From: JAXLQL01 sp046331625
GTDB taxonomy: Bacteria > Acidobacteriota > Terriglobia > Bryobacterales > Bryobacteraceae
Reading direction: 5' to 3'
NCBI GenBank assembly: GCA_046331625.1
Contig: JAXLQL010000021.1
Location: 91,688 to 155,687 of the forward strand
DNA length: 64,000 nt
In this document: positions 53,037 through 62,938 of the stretch, in pieces
How positions within the stretch are numbered: the stretch's first letter is position 1
Layout: every line of letters begins with the position of its first letter
Translations under genes and position numbers: made by a program
The notes under the pieces: model-generated
The model's input: the letters and a program-made list of their open reading frames with translations, nothing else
Database searches by the model: none
What the model was told of the DNA's origin: nothing

Positions 53037-54095
53037 ATGAGCACGCATCCCATGACGAGGCCTCGCGTATCGGTCACGATCGTGACCTGGAATAGCGGCC
53101 GTCATATCGGAAAGTGCCTACAAGCCGTTCTGGATCAATCAGTTAAGCCGTTTGAAGTAGTGGTTGTGGACAACGCTTCAAACGACTCCACCCTAGCTGT
53201 GTTGGCCGCATTCGGCGACCGGATCCGGGTATACCGCAATTCGTCGAACCTCGGCTTCGCGGTAGGCCAGAACCAGGCGATCGAGCGCACCACCGGCGAG
53301 TGGGTGCTCACATTGAACCCTGACGTGCTTTTGGAACCCGGCTTCATCGAGGCTGCTCTCGAGGCGGCGCGGGTTCATCCTCGGATCGGAACCGTGTGCG
53401 GAAAGCTGCGGTCGATCCACTCCGATTTCTCCTTGCCAGCCAAGCCCGTACTCGATTCCACGGGCATCTACTTCACTCCCGCTCAACGACACTTCGACCG
53501 CGGCTGGCGCGAGCCCGATGACGGCCGGTACGTGCAGCCGGAATATGTCTTCGGGGCTTGCGCAGCCGCGGCGTTTTTTCGTAGAGAGATGATTGAGGAC
53601 GTTTCGCTGGCAGACGGTTTTTTCGACCCCGATTTCTTTTCCTACCGGGAAGATGCCGATGTGGCGTGGCGAGCGCAGCTACTGGGGTGGCGGTGCTTGT
53701 ACACGCCCGCGGCGTCGGGGTATCACGTGCGGCGAGTGACTCCGGAAAATCGGCATCAGGTTCCTTCCTTCATCAATATGCACTCGGTGAAGAACCGGTT
53801 TCTGATGCGGATCAAGAACATGGGCGCGCCTTTGTTTTGGCGGCATGCGGGGTCGATCTTGGGTCGGGATTTGATGGTGCTGGGTGGGTGCGTGTTGCGG
53901 GAGCCGCGGTCGCTGGCGGCGTTCTGGCATGTGGCGCGGTTGTTGCCGAGGGCGCTGGCGAAGCGGCATGACATCATGCGGCGGCGACAGGTGAGCGATA
54001 CCGAGCTGCTGGGATGGTTCGGGGATTCGCCGGTGTCGCGGCCGGTGAAGGCGGCAGTGGAGTTTTCGGTTCCGGCGTCTGTTTCGGCTGCCTGA
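53037..54095 (+). CDS. Family 2 glycosyltransferase
   Basis: 352 aa from ATG 53037; GTG 52998 and ATG 53052 are alternatives, and the former would start inside the palindrome. GT-A fold: VSVTIVTWNSGRHIGKCL, VVVDNASNDSTLAVL, LGFAVGQNQAI, LTLNPDVLLEPGF (metal-binding region) and YREDADVAWRAQLLGWR. Rhamnosyltransferase-like; transfers a sugar from a nucleotide donor, probably for surface polysaccharide. The C-terminal ~60 residues are basic and may touch the membrane. Confidence 0.9.
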   Translation: MSTHPMTRPRVSVTIVTWNSGRHIGKCLQAVLDQSVKPFEVVVVDNASNDSTLAVLAAFGDRIRVYRNSSNLGFAVGQNQAIERTTGEWVLTLNPDVLLEPGFIEAALEAARVHPRIGTVCGKLRSIHSDFSLPAKPVLDSTGIYFTPAQRHFDRGWREPDDGRYVQPEYVFGACAAAAFFRREMIEDVSLADGFFDPDFFSYREDADVAWRAQLLGWRCLYTPAASGYHVRRVTPENRHQVPSFINMHSVKNRFLMRIKNMGAPLFWRHAGSILGRDLMVLGGCVLREPRSLAAFWHVARLLPRALAKRHDIMRRRQVSDTELLGWFGDSPVSRPVKAAVEFSVPASVSAA

Positions 54096-54130
54096 ATCAC
54101 GCATTCTGCGACAATAGGCTCCTCAGGCCT

Positions 54131-57100
54131 ATGCGTGGATTCCTGCTTATTCTGAGTTGCTTCGCTCTTCCGCTGGCTGGACGGGTTCTGGAAGATCCGA
54201 TGCCTGGTCACTTGACGCCCGAGGATTGGCGTCAAATCCGTGCCGAATACGAGCGTCATCGCCACGGCGTGTTCCCCGAGGCAGATGGATATCACGCGCG
54301 GAATTTCCGGCAGCAGTGGCTGGCCCGATTCGATGGCCGCGGAGTTACTGTCGAACCCGACGGCGCGGCGTGGCGATGGGGGCTCGAACTCGAAGGCACA
54401 TCCGGCAAAGCCCATGTGAGCGCGGATGTGAACCGGGTGAGCTATCGATGGTCCGATGGGCTGGAAGAGTGGTTCGTCAACAGCGAACGCGGGCTCGAGC
54501 ACGGATTCACGCTGGCTTCGCCGCGCAAGATTCGGCTTGCGGTACGCGGAGGCTTGCGTGCGCGCGAGACTGCTGCGGGTGTCGAGTTCGTAGAACCGGA
54601 CGGCCTCGCGCGGGTGACGTACACCGAGTTGGTGGTCCGCGATGCGGGTGGCAAGCCTGTCCTGGCGCGAATGCGAGTAGAGCGCGGAGGCGTCGTGTTC
54701 ACGGTCGATGACCGCAGGGCTCGCTATCCGGTGACCATCGATCCCATTGCGCAGCAGGCCTACATCAAGGCATCCAACACCGATGCCGGAGACAGATTCG
54801 GAGGCTCGGTTGCTTTGTCCGGAGACACACTCGTAGTGGGGGCGACCGGCGAAGCCAGTTCGGCAAGAGGTGTCAATGGAGATCAAAGTAACAACTTCGC
54901 TCCCGGGAGCGGCGCTGCTTACGTGTTCGTGCGCAACGGCACAACGTGGACTCAGCAAGCTTACCTGAAGGCATCGAACGCCGATCCGAACGATGGGTTT
55001 GGCTCAGTGGCGATCGATGGCGACACCATCGTCATCGGAGCTGCGGGAGAGGACAGTGACGCAAAAGGTGTCAACGGGGATCAGAACAACGACAACGCGT
55101 TTCTCGCTGGCGCAGCCTATGTTTTCGTGCGAACTGCGGGCGTGTGGACCCAACAGGCGTATCTGAAGGCATCGAACACGGACCCGATAGATCAGTTCGG
55201 CAGCAGCGTTGCGATTTCGGGTAATACGGTGATAGTGGCCACGCCGTGGGAGTCGGGCGGCTCCGCCGGTGTCAATGGAGACCAGAGCGACAATAGCGTC
55301 CCCTACTCGGGAGCAGCCTACGTGTTCGTTCGCACAGTCACCGCATGGAACCAACAAGCCTATCTGAAGGCGTCGAACCCAGGCCTTTCGGACTTCTTCG
55401 GCCGCAGTGTTTCTCTCTCTGGCGACACACTCGTGGTCGGCGCGGTCGACGAAGACAGCAACGCCAAGGGCGTCAATGGCAATCAGAGCGACAACGGCGC
55501 GATCAACAGCGGCGCTGCCTATGTGTTCGTGCGCTCCAGCGGTGCCTGGGCCCAGCAGGCATATCTGAAGGCCTCCAACACCGACACAAACGATTTCTTC
55601 GGGATCGCGGTTTCGATCTCTGGAGATACCCTGGTGGTCGGCGCTGCGCAGGAGAGCAGCAACGCAACCGGCGTGAACGGAGACCAACTCGATAACAGTG
55701 CTTTCGGCCGCGGCGCTGCGTATGTCTTCGTCCGCACCGGCACGTTTTGGGCCCAGCAGGCTTATCTCAAAGCGCCGGCCACGAGCCTGTTCGGAATCTC
55801 CGTAGCGGTTTCCGGCAACACGATCGTCACTGGTGGGGAAGGCGGCGGCGCCTTTGTCTTTGTGCGGACCGGCGGTTCGTGGGCTCAGCGAGGGCCGCTC
55901 CTGGCTTCGAATTTCCAAGCTGGCGATGGATTTGGGGTGCCGGTGGCGCTGTCCGCGAACACGGCCGTGGCTGGAGCGACTGGCGAGGACAGCAACGCCA
56001 CTGGTGTGAATGGCGACCAAGCGAACAACAGCGCAGCCGATAGCGGCGCGGCTTACGCGTTCGTGATCACGCCGGACACGCCGCCCATCATATTTGCTCC
56101 CACGCCCAATCAGACCATCGCAGTTTCTGGCGTAACGTTTCAGTGGGCTCCCGTCGCGGGCGCATCCGGCTACGACCTACGCATAACGCAAGGCGCGGCC
56201 ACGCTGTTCCAAGGGAACGTCGCCGCCACCGGCGCTACATCCACGCTCGTCAGTCTTGCGGACGGGTCTTACATGTTTCAGCTTCGCGCCTGCATGGGTG
56301 GATTCGCCGATCTCCAGTGCGGTGGATTCACGAACGTGGACTTCGTGGTCGCACAAGCGCGGCCATCGGTGCGGCCTTCGATCACGGTGCCGTCCGCGGG
56401 CCAGGAGTTCACTTCGTCGACGCAAACATTTTCCTGGAGTTCCGTGGCTGGAGCCAGCAGCTACGAAATCCGCCTCATCGACGTCGCGGCCGGCGGCACC
56501 ACGGAACTCGCCATGGCGATCGGCGGCAATCCACCACCCACGAGCACCGTGTTCTCCATGCGTGGGTCCACGAACTATCAACTCCAGGCGCGCGCTTGCA
56601 CCGGCGGTTGCGGACCGTGGTCTGATCCGGTGAGCTTCAAAGTGACGATCCCGGCGGTCCCCACGATTGCTCCGGGTGCTCCGAACTGCACCTTGGCCGC
56701 ACTCACTGCGTCGTGTTCATGGAACACGGTGGCGAATGCCGACTACTACACGATCCAAGCTGTGCAACCAACCGCGGGACCCGGAGGTGGCGCACTCACG
56801 GTCGCAGGGCTGCGCACCACCCAAACCAACGGCTCTGTCACGCTTCCGCCGGGGCCGGTAAGCATGTTTGTCGCCGGATGCAACGGCAACGGCTGCGGAC
56901 CCTACAGCACGCCCACACCGCTCAATCCCGTGGGAGCGAATCCGAACGCACCGCAGATCGGCAACCCCGTGAGCGGATCGACGATCGATGGTCCGGATGT
57001 GTTCTTCTCGTGGAATCGCGTGTCTGGAGACAACGGATCGAACACTGTGTATCGGCTCTACGTGCAGGATTTCTCGCGCCAGGCTCCCGCGCTGGATGTG

Positions 57101-57556
57101 CTGACGAAGAGCAATTTCTGGTCGGCGAAATTCCGGGGCGACGGCAGCCGGTACGATGCCGTGGTGGTGGCGAATGGCGTGACGGGTCCGGCGGCGCCGT
57201 TCCTGGTGCGAGGTGCGAGCCCCGCGTCGCCGACGATGGCGCAGCCGCGGCACCAGTCGCAGGACGTCACGCTTACGGTGGCGGCGGGCAATGTGCAGCT
57301 TGGGTGGACACCGGTCCCGAACGCAACATTGTACGAGTATCTTGTTTCGGTGCAGGGGCAGGCGCAGCCCACCGCTCGCGGAGTGACGCCGGGGTTGCTG
57401 GTGCAGGTGCCGCTGCCCGCGAACGCGACCTTCTATAGCGGAATCGTTCGAGCCTGTCCGGCGGCGCAAACGTGCGCGTTCGGGTTGGACGCGGGCTGGG
57501 GTCCGTGGTCCTCGGCGCCGGGGCAGGGTGGGGTGACGAATTTCCTGACGCAGTAG
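54131..57556 (+). CDS. Secreted FG-GAP repeat protein with fibronectin-like domains
   Basis: 1141 aa from ATG 54131; the frame opens further upstream inside the glycosyltransferase gene. Signal peptide MRGFLLILSCFALPLAG. Residues to ~210 are an uncharacterised N-terminal domain. Seven ~60-residue FG-GAP/propeller repeats follow, built on QQAYLKASNTD...FG..VAISGDTLVVGA...GVNGDQ..N...GAAYVFVR; the sixth lacks the GVNGDQ loop. After ~650 come three to four fibronectin-III-like sandwiches (TFQWAPVAGASGYDLRI, FSWSSVAGASSYEIRL, SCSWNTVANADYYTIQ). Likely a surface or extracellular adhesin-like protein. Role unknown. Confidence 0.85.
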   Translation: MRGFLLILSCFALPLAGRVLEDPMPGHLTPEDWRQIRAEYERHRHGVFPEADGYHARNFRQQWLARFDGRGVTVEPDGAAWRWGLELEGTSGKAHVSADVNRVSYRWSDGLEEWFVNSERGLEHGFTLASPRKIRLAVRGGLRARETAAGVEFVEPDGLARVTYTELVVRDAGGKPVLARMRVERGGVVFTVDDRRARYPVTIDPIAQQAYIKASNTDAGDRFGGSVALSGDTLVVGATGEASSARGVNGDQSNNFAPGSGAAYVFVRNGTTWTQQAYLKASNADPNDGFGSVAIDGDTIVIGAAGEDSDAKGVNGDQNNDNAFLAGAAYVFVRTAGVWTQQAYLKASNTDPIDQFGSSVAISGNTVIVATPWESGGSAGVNGDQSDNSVPYSGAAYVFVRTVTAWNQQAYLKASNPGLSDFFGRSVSLSGDTLVVGAVDEDSNAKGVNGNQSDNGAINSGAAYVFVRSSGAWAQQAYLKASNTDTNDFFGIAVSISGDTLVVGAAQESSNATGVNGDQLDNSAFGRGAAYVFVRTGTFWAQQAYLKAPATSLFGISVAVSGNTIVTGGEGGGAFVFVRTGGSWAQRGPLLASNFQAGDGFGVPVALSANTAVAGATGEDSNATGVNGDQANNSAADSGAAYAFVITPDTPPIIFAPTPNQTIAVSGVTFQWAPVAGASGYDLRITQGAATLFQGNVAATGATSTLVSLADGSYMFQLRACMGGFADLQCGGFTNVDFVVAQARPSVRPSITVPSAGQEFTSSTQTFSWSSVAGASSYEIRLIDVAAGGTTELAMAIGGNPPPTSTVFSMRGSTNYQLQARACTGGCGPWSDPVSFKVTIPAVPTIAPGAPNCTLAALTASCSWNTVANADYYTIQAVQPTAGPGGGALTVAGLRTTQTNGSVTLPPGPVSMFVAGCNGNGCGPYSTPTPLNPVGANPNAPQIGNPVSGSTIDGPDVFFSWNRVSGDNGSNTVYRLYVQDFSRQAPALDVLTKSNFWSAKFRGDGSRYDAVVVANGVTGPAAPFLVRGASPASPTMAQPRHQSQDVTLTVAAGNVQLGWTPVPNATLYEYLVSVQGQAQPTARGVTPGLLVQVPLPANATFYSGIVRACPAAQTCAFGLDAGWGPWSSAPGQGGVTNFLTQ

Positions 57557-57667
57557 AACGCGGGGGGTGGGATCAGCGCCCCACCGTAACCATTCCAGTT
57601 CCAGGACTAAGGTTCTGCGGTAGTTCCGCCGATCAGAACTACGTCAGAATTCCCTGGGGAGGAAGAA

Positions 57668-58924
57668 ATGGAACAGTTCGCTCTGGCGATACTCGTCGGC
57701 ATCGGCGTGGTATTCGGCTACCTCGTTGCCCTGAGATCTAATCGCACCAGAACGATTAGCCCCGGACAAGCCTCCCTCGACGCAGAGCGCTTCATGGTCC
57801 AGGATCTTCAACTGCAAGAAGAGGTTATCCGGCTCAAAGACGACATCGCGATGCTCCGGGTGACGAAGTCGACCATGGAGGGTGAGCTGGCGGAGACCAA
57901 GAAGCGCAGTGACGATTCCGCCGCCGAGCGCGAGATGCGCATGGCGGTGCTGCGCGGTGAGACCGAGCAGTTGCGGCGGGAGCGGGAACATCTGAAAACC
58001 GAACATGCGCGGCTCGAGACGGAAAACCAGAGCCAGTCCGGCCGCATCGGCGAACTGATTCGCGACCTTACCGATAGCCACGCCGAGTCCGCCCGGCTGC
58101 GCGGACTGGTGACAGAAGCCGAGGCCAAGCTTGAAGAAGGCCGGCGCGTGATTCGGGAGGAGATTCGCGAATTGCTGGGGGAGCGGCCGGCTCCGCAGGT
58201 CGATCCGAATCTGCGGATGGAGTACGAGTTGGCCCAGGAGGAAGTCTCGCGGCTTCGGGCGCTGCTCGCCGAGTCTGACCTCGAACGCGAGCGGCTTACG
58301 GCTTTCACGGCCAAGCTCGAAGAGGAGCGCGACACCTCGCGTGCGGAAGCCTCGCAGTTGAAGCGGGCGCTGGTGGAGGCCGAGGAAGCCCGCGCCAGCG
58401 ACGCCGAGTTGCTCGCCCGGTTGGACGCCGAGCGCGCCGAGACCGCCCGGCTGCGGGGACTGATCGAGGAAGCCGCGCAGGCCGAGCGCAACGCCGCCAC
58501 GCTCACCGTCGAATTGGAAAAGGCGCGTGTGGAGCGCGACAGCTACCGCCAGGAGGCCAGTCGCCTGCGCGCGCTGCTCGCGATCGCCAACGCGGGGCAG
58601 AATCGGCAAAACGCGATGCATGGAGAAGTGGACCGGCTACGAGCGGACCTTGCCGCCGCCACGGCTCGCGCCGAAGAGGCCGTGCACGACCGGAAACGCC
58701 TGGCCGAGGCGAAGCTCGAGCTGGCGAAGCTGCGCGAGGAAGTGGAGATGCTGGAAGACCAGAACAGCCAGTTGCACTCGTCGATGGCCGAGGCGGCGGC
58801 TCGGGTCGCCGAGGCTCGGCGCGCGGCGAACGCTCGCATGGCGGATCTGGCTGCGCTGCAGCATCAGATCGATGAGTTGCGGCAGTCGAATCAGGGGGTC
58901 GCTGCGGCCGCGAACGCGGCGTGA
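57668..58924 (+). CDS. Membrane-anchored coiled-coil protein
   Basis: 418 aa with a strong ribosome binding site (GGAGGAAG). One N-terminal TM helix (LAILVGIGVVFGYLVAL), then an almost uninterrupted coiled coil from ~45 to ~400 composed of Glu/Ala/Arg/Leu heptads (repeated ETARLRGLI and SRLRALLA motifs). No enzymatic domain. Could be a structural or cell-envelope scaffold protein. Not assignable to a family; repeats in the DNA follow it. Confidence 0.75.
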   Translation: MEQFALAILVGIGVVFGYLVALRSNRTRTISPGQASLDAERFMVQDLQLQEEVIRLKDDIAMLRVTKSTMEGELAETKKRSDDSAAEREMRMAVLRGETEQLRREREHLKTEHARLETENQSQSGRIGELIRDLTDSHAESARLRGLVTEAEAKLEEGRRVIREEIRELLGERPAPQVDPNLRMEYELAQEEVSRLRALLAESDLERERLTAFTAKLEEERDTSRAEASQLKRALVEAEEARASDAELLARLDAERAETARLRGLIEEAAQAERNAATLTVELEKARVERDSYRQEASRLRALLAIANAGQNRQNAMHGEVDRLRADLAAATARAEEAVHDRKRLAEAKLELAKLREEVEMLEDQNSQLHSSMAEAAARVAEARRAANARMADLAALQHQIDELRQSNQGVAAAANAA

Positions 58925-58952
58925 GGTCGAGCGCAAGGTGGCTCGGAGTAGC

Positions 58953-59049
58953 GCGGGACTGAAAGTCCCGCCGCAGGCTGAAAGCCTGCCCTACATACTG
59001 GGCCTGAAATCTTCGCGGCAGGCGAAGATACGGAAGGATAGTAGTACAT
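58953..59049. repeat. Composite hairpin repeat, copy 1
   Basis: Hairpin GCGGGACT-GAA-AGTCCCGC (58953-58971) is followed by GCAGGCT-GAA-AGCCTGC (58973-58989), then GGCAGGCGAAGAT and GAAGGATAGTAGTACA. A related shorter copy lies at 59111-59172. The first hairpin has the same arms as the palindrome at 9617-9634, so it is a dispersed REP-like family. Confidence 0.7.
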
Positions 59050-59110
59050 GACGGCGGAGCCGCAATCGCGGATCGGAGCAGCGATACGAGCGCAGGCGCC
59101 CGCATCGGAA

Positions 59111-59172
59111 GCGGGAAAGTCCCGCGCAGGCTGAACGCCCGGCAGGCGAAGAAGTTGAAGGATAGCAGTACA
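59111..59172. repeat. Composite hairpin repeat, copy 2
   Basis: Shorter relative of the copy at 58953-59049: GCGGGA-AAG-TCCCGC (59111-59125), GCAGGCTGAA, GGCAGGCGAAGAAG, GAAGGATAGCAGTACA. The second hairpin is incomplete. The whole 58925-59186 interval is gene-free. Confidence 0.6.
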
Positions 59173-59186
59173 CAGAGAGCCTATGC

Positions 59187-60532
59187 CTACTTGCCGATGC
59201 AGAAGGTGGAGAAGATTCGGTTCAGGATGTCGTCGGCCGTGGTTGCACCCGTGATCGCATCGATCGGCGCAAGGGCGGCGTACAGATCGAGCAGTAACAT
59301 TTCGTGCGGGAGCCCGTGTCCGAGCGCGGTCCGGGCGTGACCCACTGCTTCGAGGCTCTCGCGCAGCAGTCGCTCATGGCGGATCGACGTAATGAAGCCG
59401 CCCTCCTGCGCTGCTGCGCCACCCACGGCTTCGATGATTCGATGACGCAGTTCGGCGATGCCGAGTCCGGTGAGCGCTGAGACTGGGATCGCGCCTTCCA
59501 TCACCGCATGCGCGAGATCTGCTTTGTTGCCCACGAGCAGATACCGCCCCTGTCCTCGTGCGCGCTCCAAGAGCGCGATATCTTCCGCGCCGATTCCCGC
59601 CGCGAGGTCCACCACCACGAGCGTCAAGTCCGCGTCAGCCATCGCGCGATAGCGTGCTCGATGCCGAGCCGTTCCACCGGATCCTCGCTCTCGGATGCTC
59701 CGTATCGACGAACTGCACCGGGATTCCTCGATCGCCGCGGTTTCGGAGACGAGGTCGCGCGTGGTGCCGGGGATCTCGGTGACGATGGCGCGGTCCTGCT
59801 CGAGGAGGCGGTTGAAGAGGCTGCGTTTGCCCACGTTCGACGGGTCAACGATAGCGAGCGTCAGCCCGGAGTGCACGAGCTTCCCGTAGCCGTAGCTCAC
59901 CAGTACTCGAGTTCGCTTTCGATGGGCGCGAGCCGTTGTGCGTGATCTCGCTGTCGCCAGCGACGTCGACGTCGTCTTCGGCGAAGTCGATGCCTGCTTC
60001 GAGCAGCGCGATCAACTCGAGGAGTTGGAATCCTTCGACGCTGCAGACTCCGCGACACGGAGCCCTCGGTTGGCAAGCGGCCACACGCGCCTGGTAGAGC
60101 GTGGTGGTTTCGATGAGGTCGGCACGGCTTCGGCTTGCGGAAGATCGATGCGTTGACGTAGGCGCGGAGGGTGAACTCGCCGGGCGGCTTGGCGAGCCGC
60201 GCACCGGCTTGGCAGGCGCGTTCGACGCAGTGGCGCAACACCACGGGCGCGCCGTGGCAGGAGATCTCCACCACGTCTTCGGCCGTATAAGAGCGCGGCG
60301 CGGCGAAGTAAGTGACTACAACCTGGTCGACCGTTGCTCCCGAGGCGTCGGGCAACTCCGCGATCCGCACTCGCCACGGTTCCCAATCTCCGCCATGCGG
60401 GAAGCGGACCGTGTTCGTGGCCACTTGGCAAGCATGCTTGCCGGAAATGCGAACCACACCGAGCCCGCCACGCCCAGCCGGCGTCGACAGGGCAACTATG
60501 GTTTCGGCGAGACGCGTATCGGCGAGAGACAC
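59187..60532 (-). pseudogene. mnmE: mnmE (trmE) pseudogene, tRNA-modifying GTPase
   Basis: Two open pieces make up a former MnmE. The first (from 60532) starts TIVALSTPAGRGGLGVVRISG and is good until RAYVNAS. Then small deletions shift the frame (AACGCATCG where AACGGCCGCATCG is expected, GTGCCGAC for GTCGCCGAC) and ADLIE, LLELIALLEAGIDFAEDDVDV occur in another frame. The second piece (from 59900) begins inside the G domain. Its P-loop reads DPSNVGKRS instead of GRPNVGKSS and the DTAG motif is deleted by a further frameshift. The C-terminal FCIGK motif survives. At least four lesions including active-site changes argue for a true pseudogene, although clustered sequencing errors cannot be excluded. 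Confidence 0.85.
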
Positions 60533-60541
60533 GAGACCGGA

Positions 60542-61192
60542 CTAACGGTCGCGCCGCGGACCACGCCCGCGCCCACCGCGATCCCGGTCACCGCCGCGTC
60601 CAGGAGGTCCGCCACGATCGCGTCCACCGCCTCCACCGGGGCCGCCACGGCCGCCCCTCGGCATCGGGGGTGGCACCGGCTGAGGTCGCGATGGCATGTC
60701 GGCAGGATAGATCACTACGTAGCGCCGCGGTTCGAAACCTTCGCTCTCGCTGCGCAGTGACGTTTCCTCGCGCAGAGCCAAGTGGAGCACCCGCCGTTCG
60801 CGGCTGTTCATGGGATTGAACGTGAACGGCTGATGCGTCTGCTTGACGCGCTCGGCCGCCTGGCGTGCGCTGGCCCGGAGCTCTTCGATGCGCAGCAGCC
60901 GGTGGTCATTGCAGTCAAAGACCAGCTTGCTGTGATCCTCGAGCGGCATCCGGAGATTCTCTTGCGCCAAGTGCTCGAGCGCCAACAGAACTTCCATCTT
61001 ATTGGCCGTAAGCATGTCGGCGTCTTCGCCGGTGAACTGCACGCGGATGTCGGGATTTTCGAAATCAGGGTGCGGACTCGTTTCGTCCGCCATGGTGAAG
61101 CTCACGTCCAGGTGGACGAGCGGAAGCATCTTCTGAAGAAACGCTTCGATGCGCGCTCCGTGTTCGGCGACGCTATATTTCTTCTCGCTCAC
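60542..61192 (-). CDS. Jag/KhpB-like RNA-binding protein with RGG-rich tail
   Basis: 216 aa. The KH domain (about 20-85, QFTGEDADMLTANKMEVLLALEHLAQ) and R3H-like domain (about 90-155, RIEELRASARQAAERVKQTHQPFTFNPMNSRERRVLHLAL) match Jag/KhpB. The usual N-terminal Jag-N domain is missing. The last ~45 residues are unusual: an Arg/Gly-rich tail (PMPRGGRGGPGGGGGRDRGG and onward) like eukaryotic RGG boxes, expected to bind RNA nonspecifically. Six nt after yidC; conserved neighbours rnpA-yidD-yidC support the call. Confidence 0.88.
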   Translation of the reverse strand: MSEKKYSVAEHGARIEAFLQKMLPLVHLDVSFTMADETSPHPDFENPDIRVQFTGEDADMLTANKMEVLLALEHLAQENLRMPLEDHSKLVFDCNDHRLLRIEELRASARQAAERVKQTHQPFTFNPMNSRERRVLHLALREETSLRSESEGFEPRRYVVIYPADMPSRPQPVPPPMPRGGRGGPGGGGGRDRGGPPGRGGDRDRGGRGRGPRRDR

Positions 61193-61198
61193 GCGGCT

Positions 61199-62938
61199 TC
61201 ACTTCCCCTTTTTCTTCGGTGACGCGGGGCTGGCGGAGGCGGTCGCTGGAGCCGGGGTGAACTTGTTGAAAACCCACTGCTGGAGGATCCCCACCAGATT
61301 TGTAGTGACCCAGTATAACATCACGCCGCTCGGCGATGCCCAAAACATCACGATAAAGATCAGGGAGGACATCATCATGATGCGCTGCTGTTGCGCCGCG
61401 TCAGGACCGGCGGCTGGCATCATCTTCGTGGTGATCACCTGCGTGCCCACCATCAGCAGGGGGAGAATGCGAATCGGATCGAAGGCGTTGTCGGGCCGGG
61501 AGAGGTCCTTCACCCAGAGCCAACTGGCGCCGCGCAGCTCGATGGCGCTCGTCAGCACGTTGTAGAAGGCCACCAGGAACGGAAGCTGGATGATCAGCGG
61601 CAGGCATCCGCTCGGGTTGAGCAGGCTAACGCCATGCTTCTCATAGAGAGCCATCGTTTCCTGCTGTTCCTGTTGCCGCTTCGGGTCAGTCAAGGGGAGG
61701 TTTTTGTACTTGGCCTTGATCAAAGCCAACTCCGGCTGCAGCGCCGCCATCTTCTTGCTGCTCTTGTAGCCGAACAGGCGCAGCGGCAGCAGGACGATGT
61801 TGATGACGATGGTGATGACCACGATCGTCCATCCCCAATGTCCCACCACGCGCTCGTAGAACCAATGGAGCGCCTGGAACAGCGGCGCCGCCGCGAAGGA
61901 CCACATGCCGTAGTCGATCACCTTGGGCAGGTTCGGCGCCGTCGACGTCAACAGATCGGTCTCTTTCGGGCCGACGAAGAAAGGGAAGCGGTTCTGCGCA
62001 TCGCCGCCAATGGCGACGCCGACGAACGGATCCACTTTGCCGTCGGTTTGGTTTTCGAGGTCGTGGGCTAGGGACTGGATTTCGAAGTCGCGATTGGTAT
62101 CGGGCAGCGCGAGCGCTGCAAAAAACGAGTCCGTGATTCCGGCGAACGCGAACCGGCCTTTGTGCGCTTGGTAGGCGTCGGGACCGACGCGCGCCTCTTT
62201 CGCGGCGAGCGCCATCCGCTTATTGGCGGAAAGGTCATAGCGCACGCTGAACTGCGATGCGGTGGCTCCGATCACGGTACCGTCGCCGAATCCGCCAAGC
62301 CAGTAGAGCAGGTGCGGTTTTCCCACGCCCGAGTTACGGACTTCAGAGCTCACCTCGCTGACGTAGCTATCCTGCTTGAAGGCGAACTGCTTCTTGCCGT
62401 ACCAGGGTCCGCTGGACCATTCGAAGGTGACCGTGAGCTTGTCGGGCGAGACGGTGGCGGCCCAGAGGGCGTTGTTCAGGTCGTCGGAAGGCTGCTCGGC
62501 GTGGAACCGGATCGCGAACGGCGGCACCACTTTGCCCACGGCCTTGGGATTGGTGAGTTCGAGTTCCTTGCCCTTGCTGTCTTGGTACTTGCGAAGGACC
62601 CAGCTCCGCACGGTGGCGCCGCGGTTGGAGAACACCACGCGATAGAGGTTGGTCTCCACCGCGTAGGTCTCTTCTTTCGAGGCCTCGACACGGTTCACGG
62701 GCTTGGGCGCCGCAGCGGACTTGGCTTGCCCCGTGGCAGGCGCTGCGCTCGACTGCGTCTGAGTCGCGGTCTGCTTTTGCTCGGCTGTCTTGGCCGCTTC
62801 GCCTTGTTTCTTCTGGGGAACCGGCGCCGGTTGCGGAGTCAAGTAAGTGGAGACCGTCAGCACCACGGCCATGAGGCCGAACGCCAGCATGAGGCGCTGT
62901 TCCTGCGTCAGTTTTTCTGTACCCTTGGGATCGCTCAT
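61199..62938 (-). CDS. yidC: Membrane protein insertase YidC
   Basis: 579 aa. N-terminal TM helix (LMLAFGLMAVVLTVSTYL) plus Gln/Ala/Lys-rich linker, a large periplasmic beta-domain (about 85-350), then the conserved insertase core with about 5 TMs: YERVVGHWGWTIVVITIVINIVLLPLR, LNPSGCLPLIIQLPFLVAFYNVL, FWASPSGVMLYWVTTNLVGILQQ. Its ATG overlaps the yidD stop by 4 nt. Inserts and folds membrane proteins, including F0 subunits. Confidence 0.97.
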   Translation of the reverse strand: MSDPKGTEKLTQEQRLMLAFGLMAVVLTVSTYLTPQPAPVPQKKQGEAAKTAEQKQTATQTQSSAAPATGQAKSAAAPKPVNRVEASKEETYAVETNLYRVVFSNRGATVRSWVLRKYQDSKGKELELTNPKAVGKVVPPFAIRFHAEQPSDDLNNALWAATVSPDKLTVTFEWSSGPWYGKKQFAFKQDSYVSEVSSEVRNSGVGKPHLLYWLGGFGDGTVIGATASQFSVRYDLSANKRMALAAKEARVGPDAYQAHKGRFAFAGITDSFFAALALPDTNRDFEIQSLAHDLENQTDGKVDPFVGVAIGGDAQNRFPFFVGPKETDLLTSTAPNLPKVIDYGMWSFAAAPLFQALHWFYERVVGHWGWTIVVITIVINIVLLPLRLFGYKSSKKMAALQPELALIKAKYKNLPLTDPKRQQEQQETMALYEKHGVSLLNPSGCLPLIIQLPFLVAFYNVLTSAIELRGASWLWVKDLSRPDNAFDPIRILPLLMVGTQVITTKMMPAAGPDAAQQQRIMMMSSLIFIVMFWASPSGVMLYWVTTNLVGILQQWVFNKFTPAPATASASPASPKKKGK

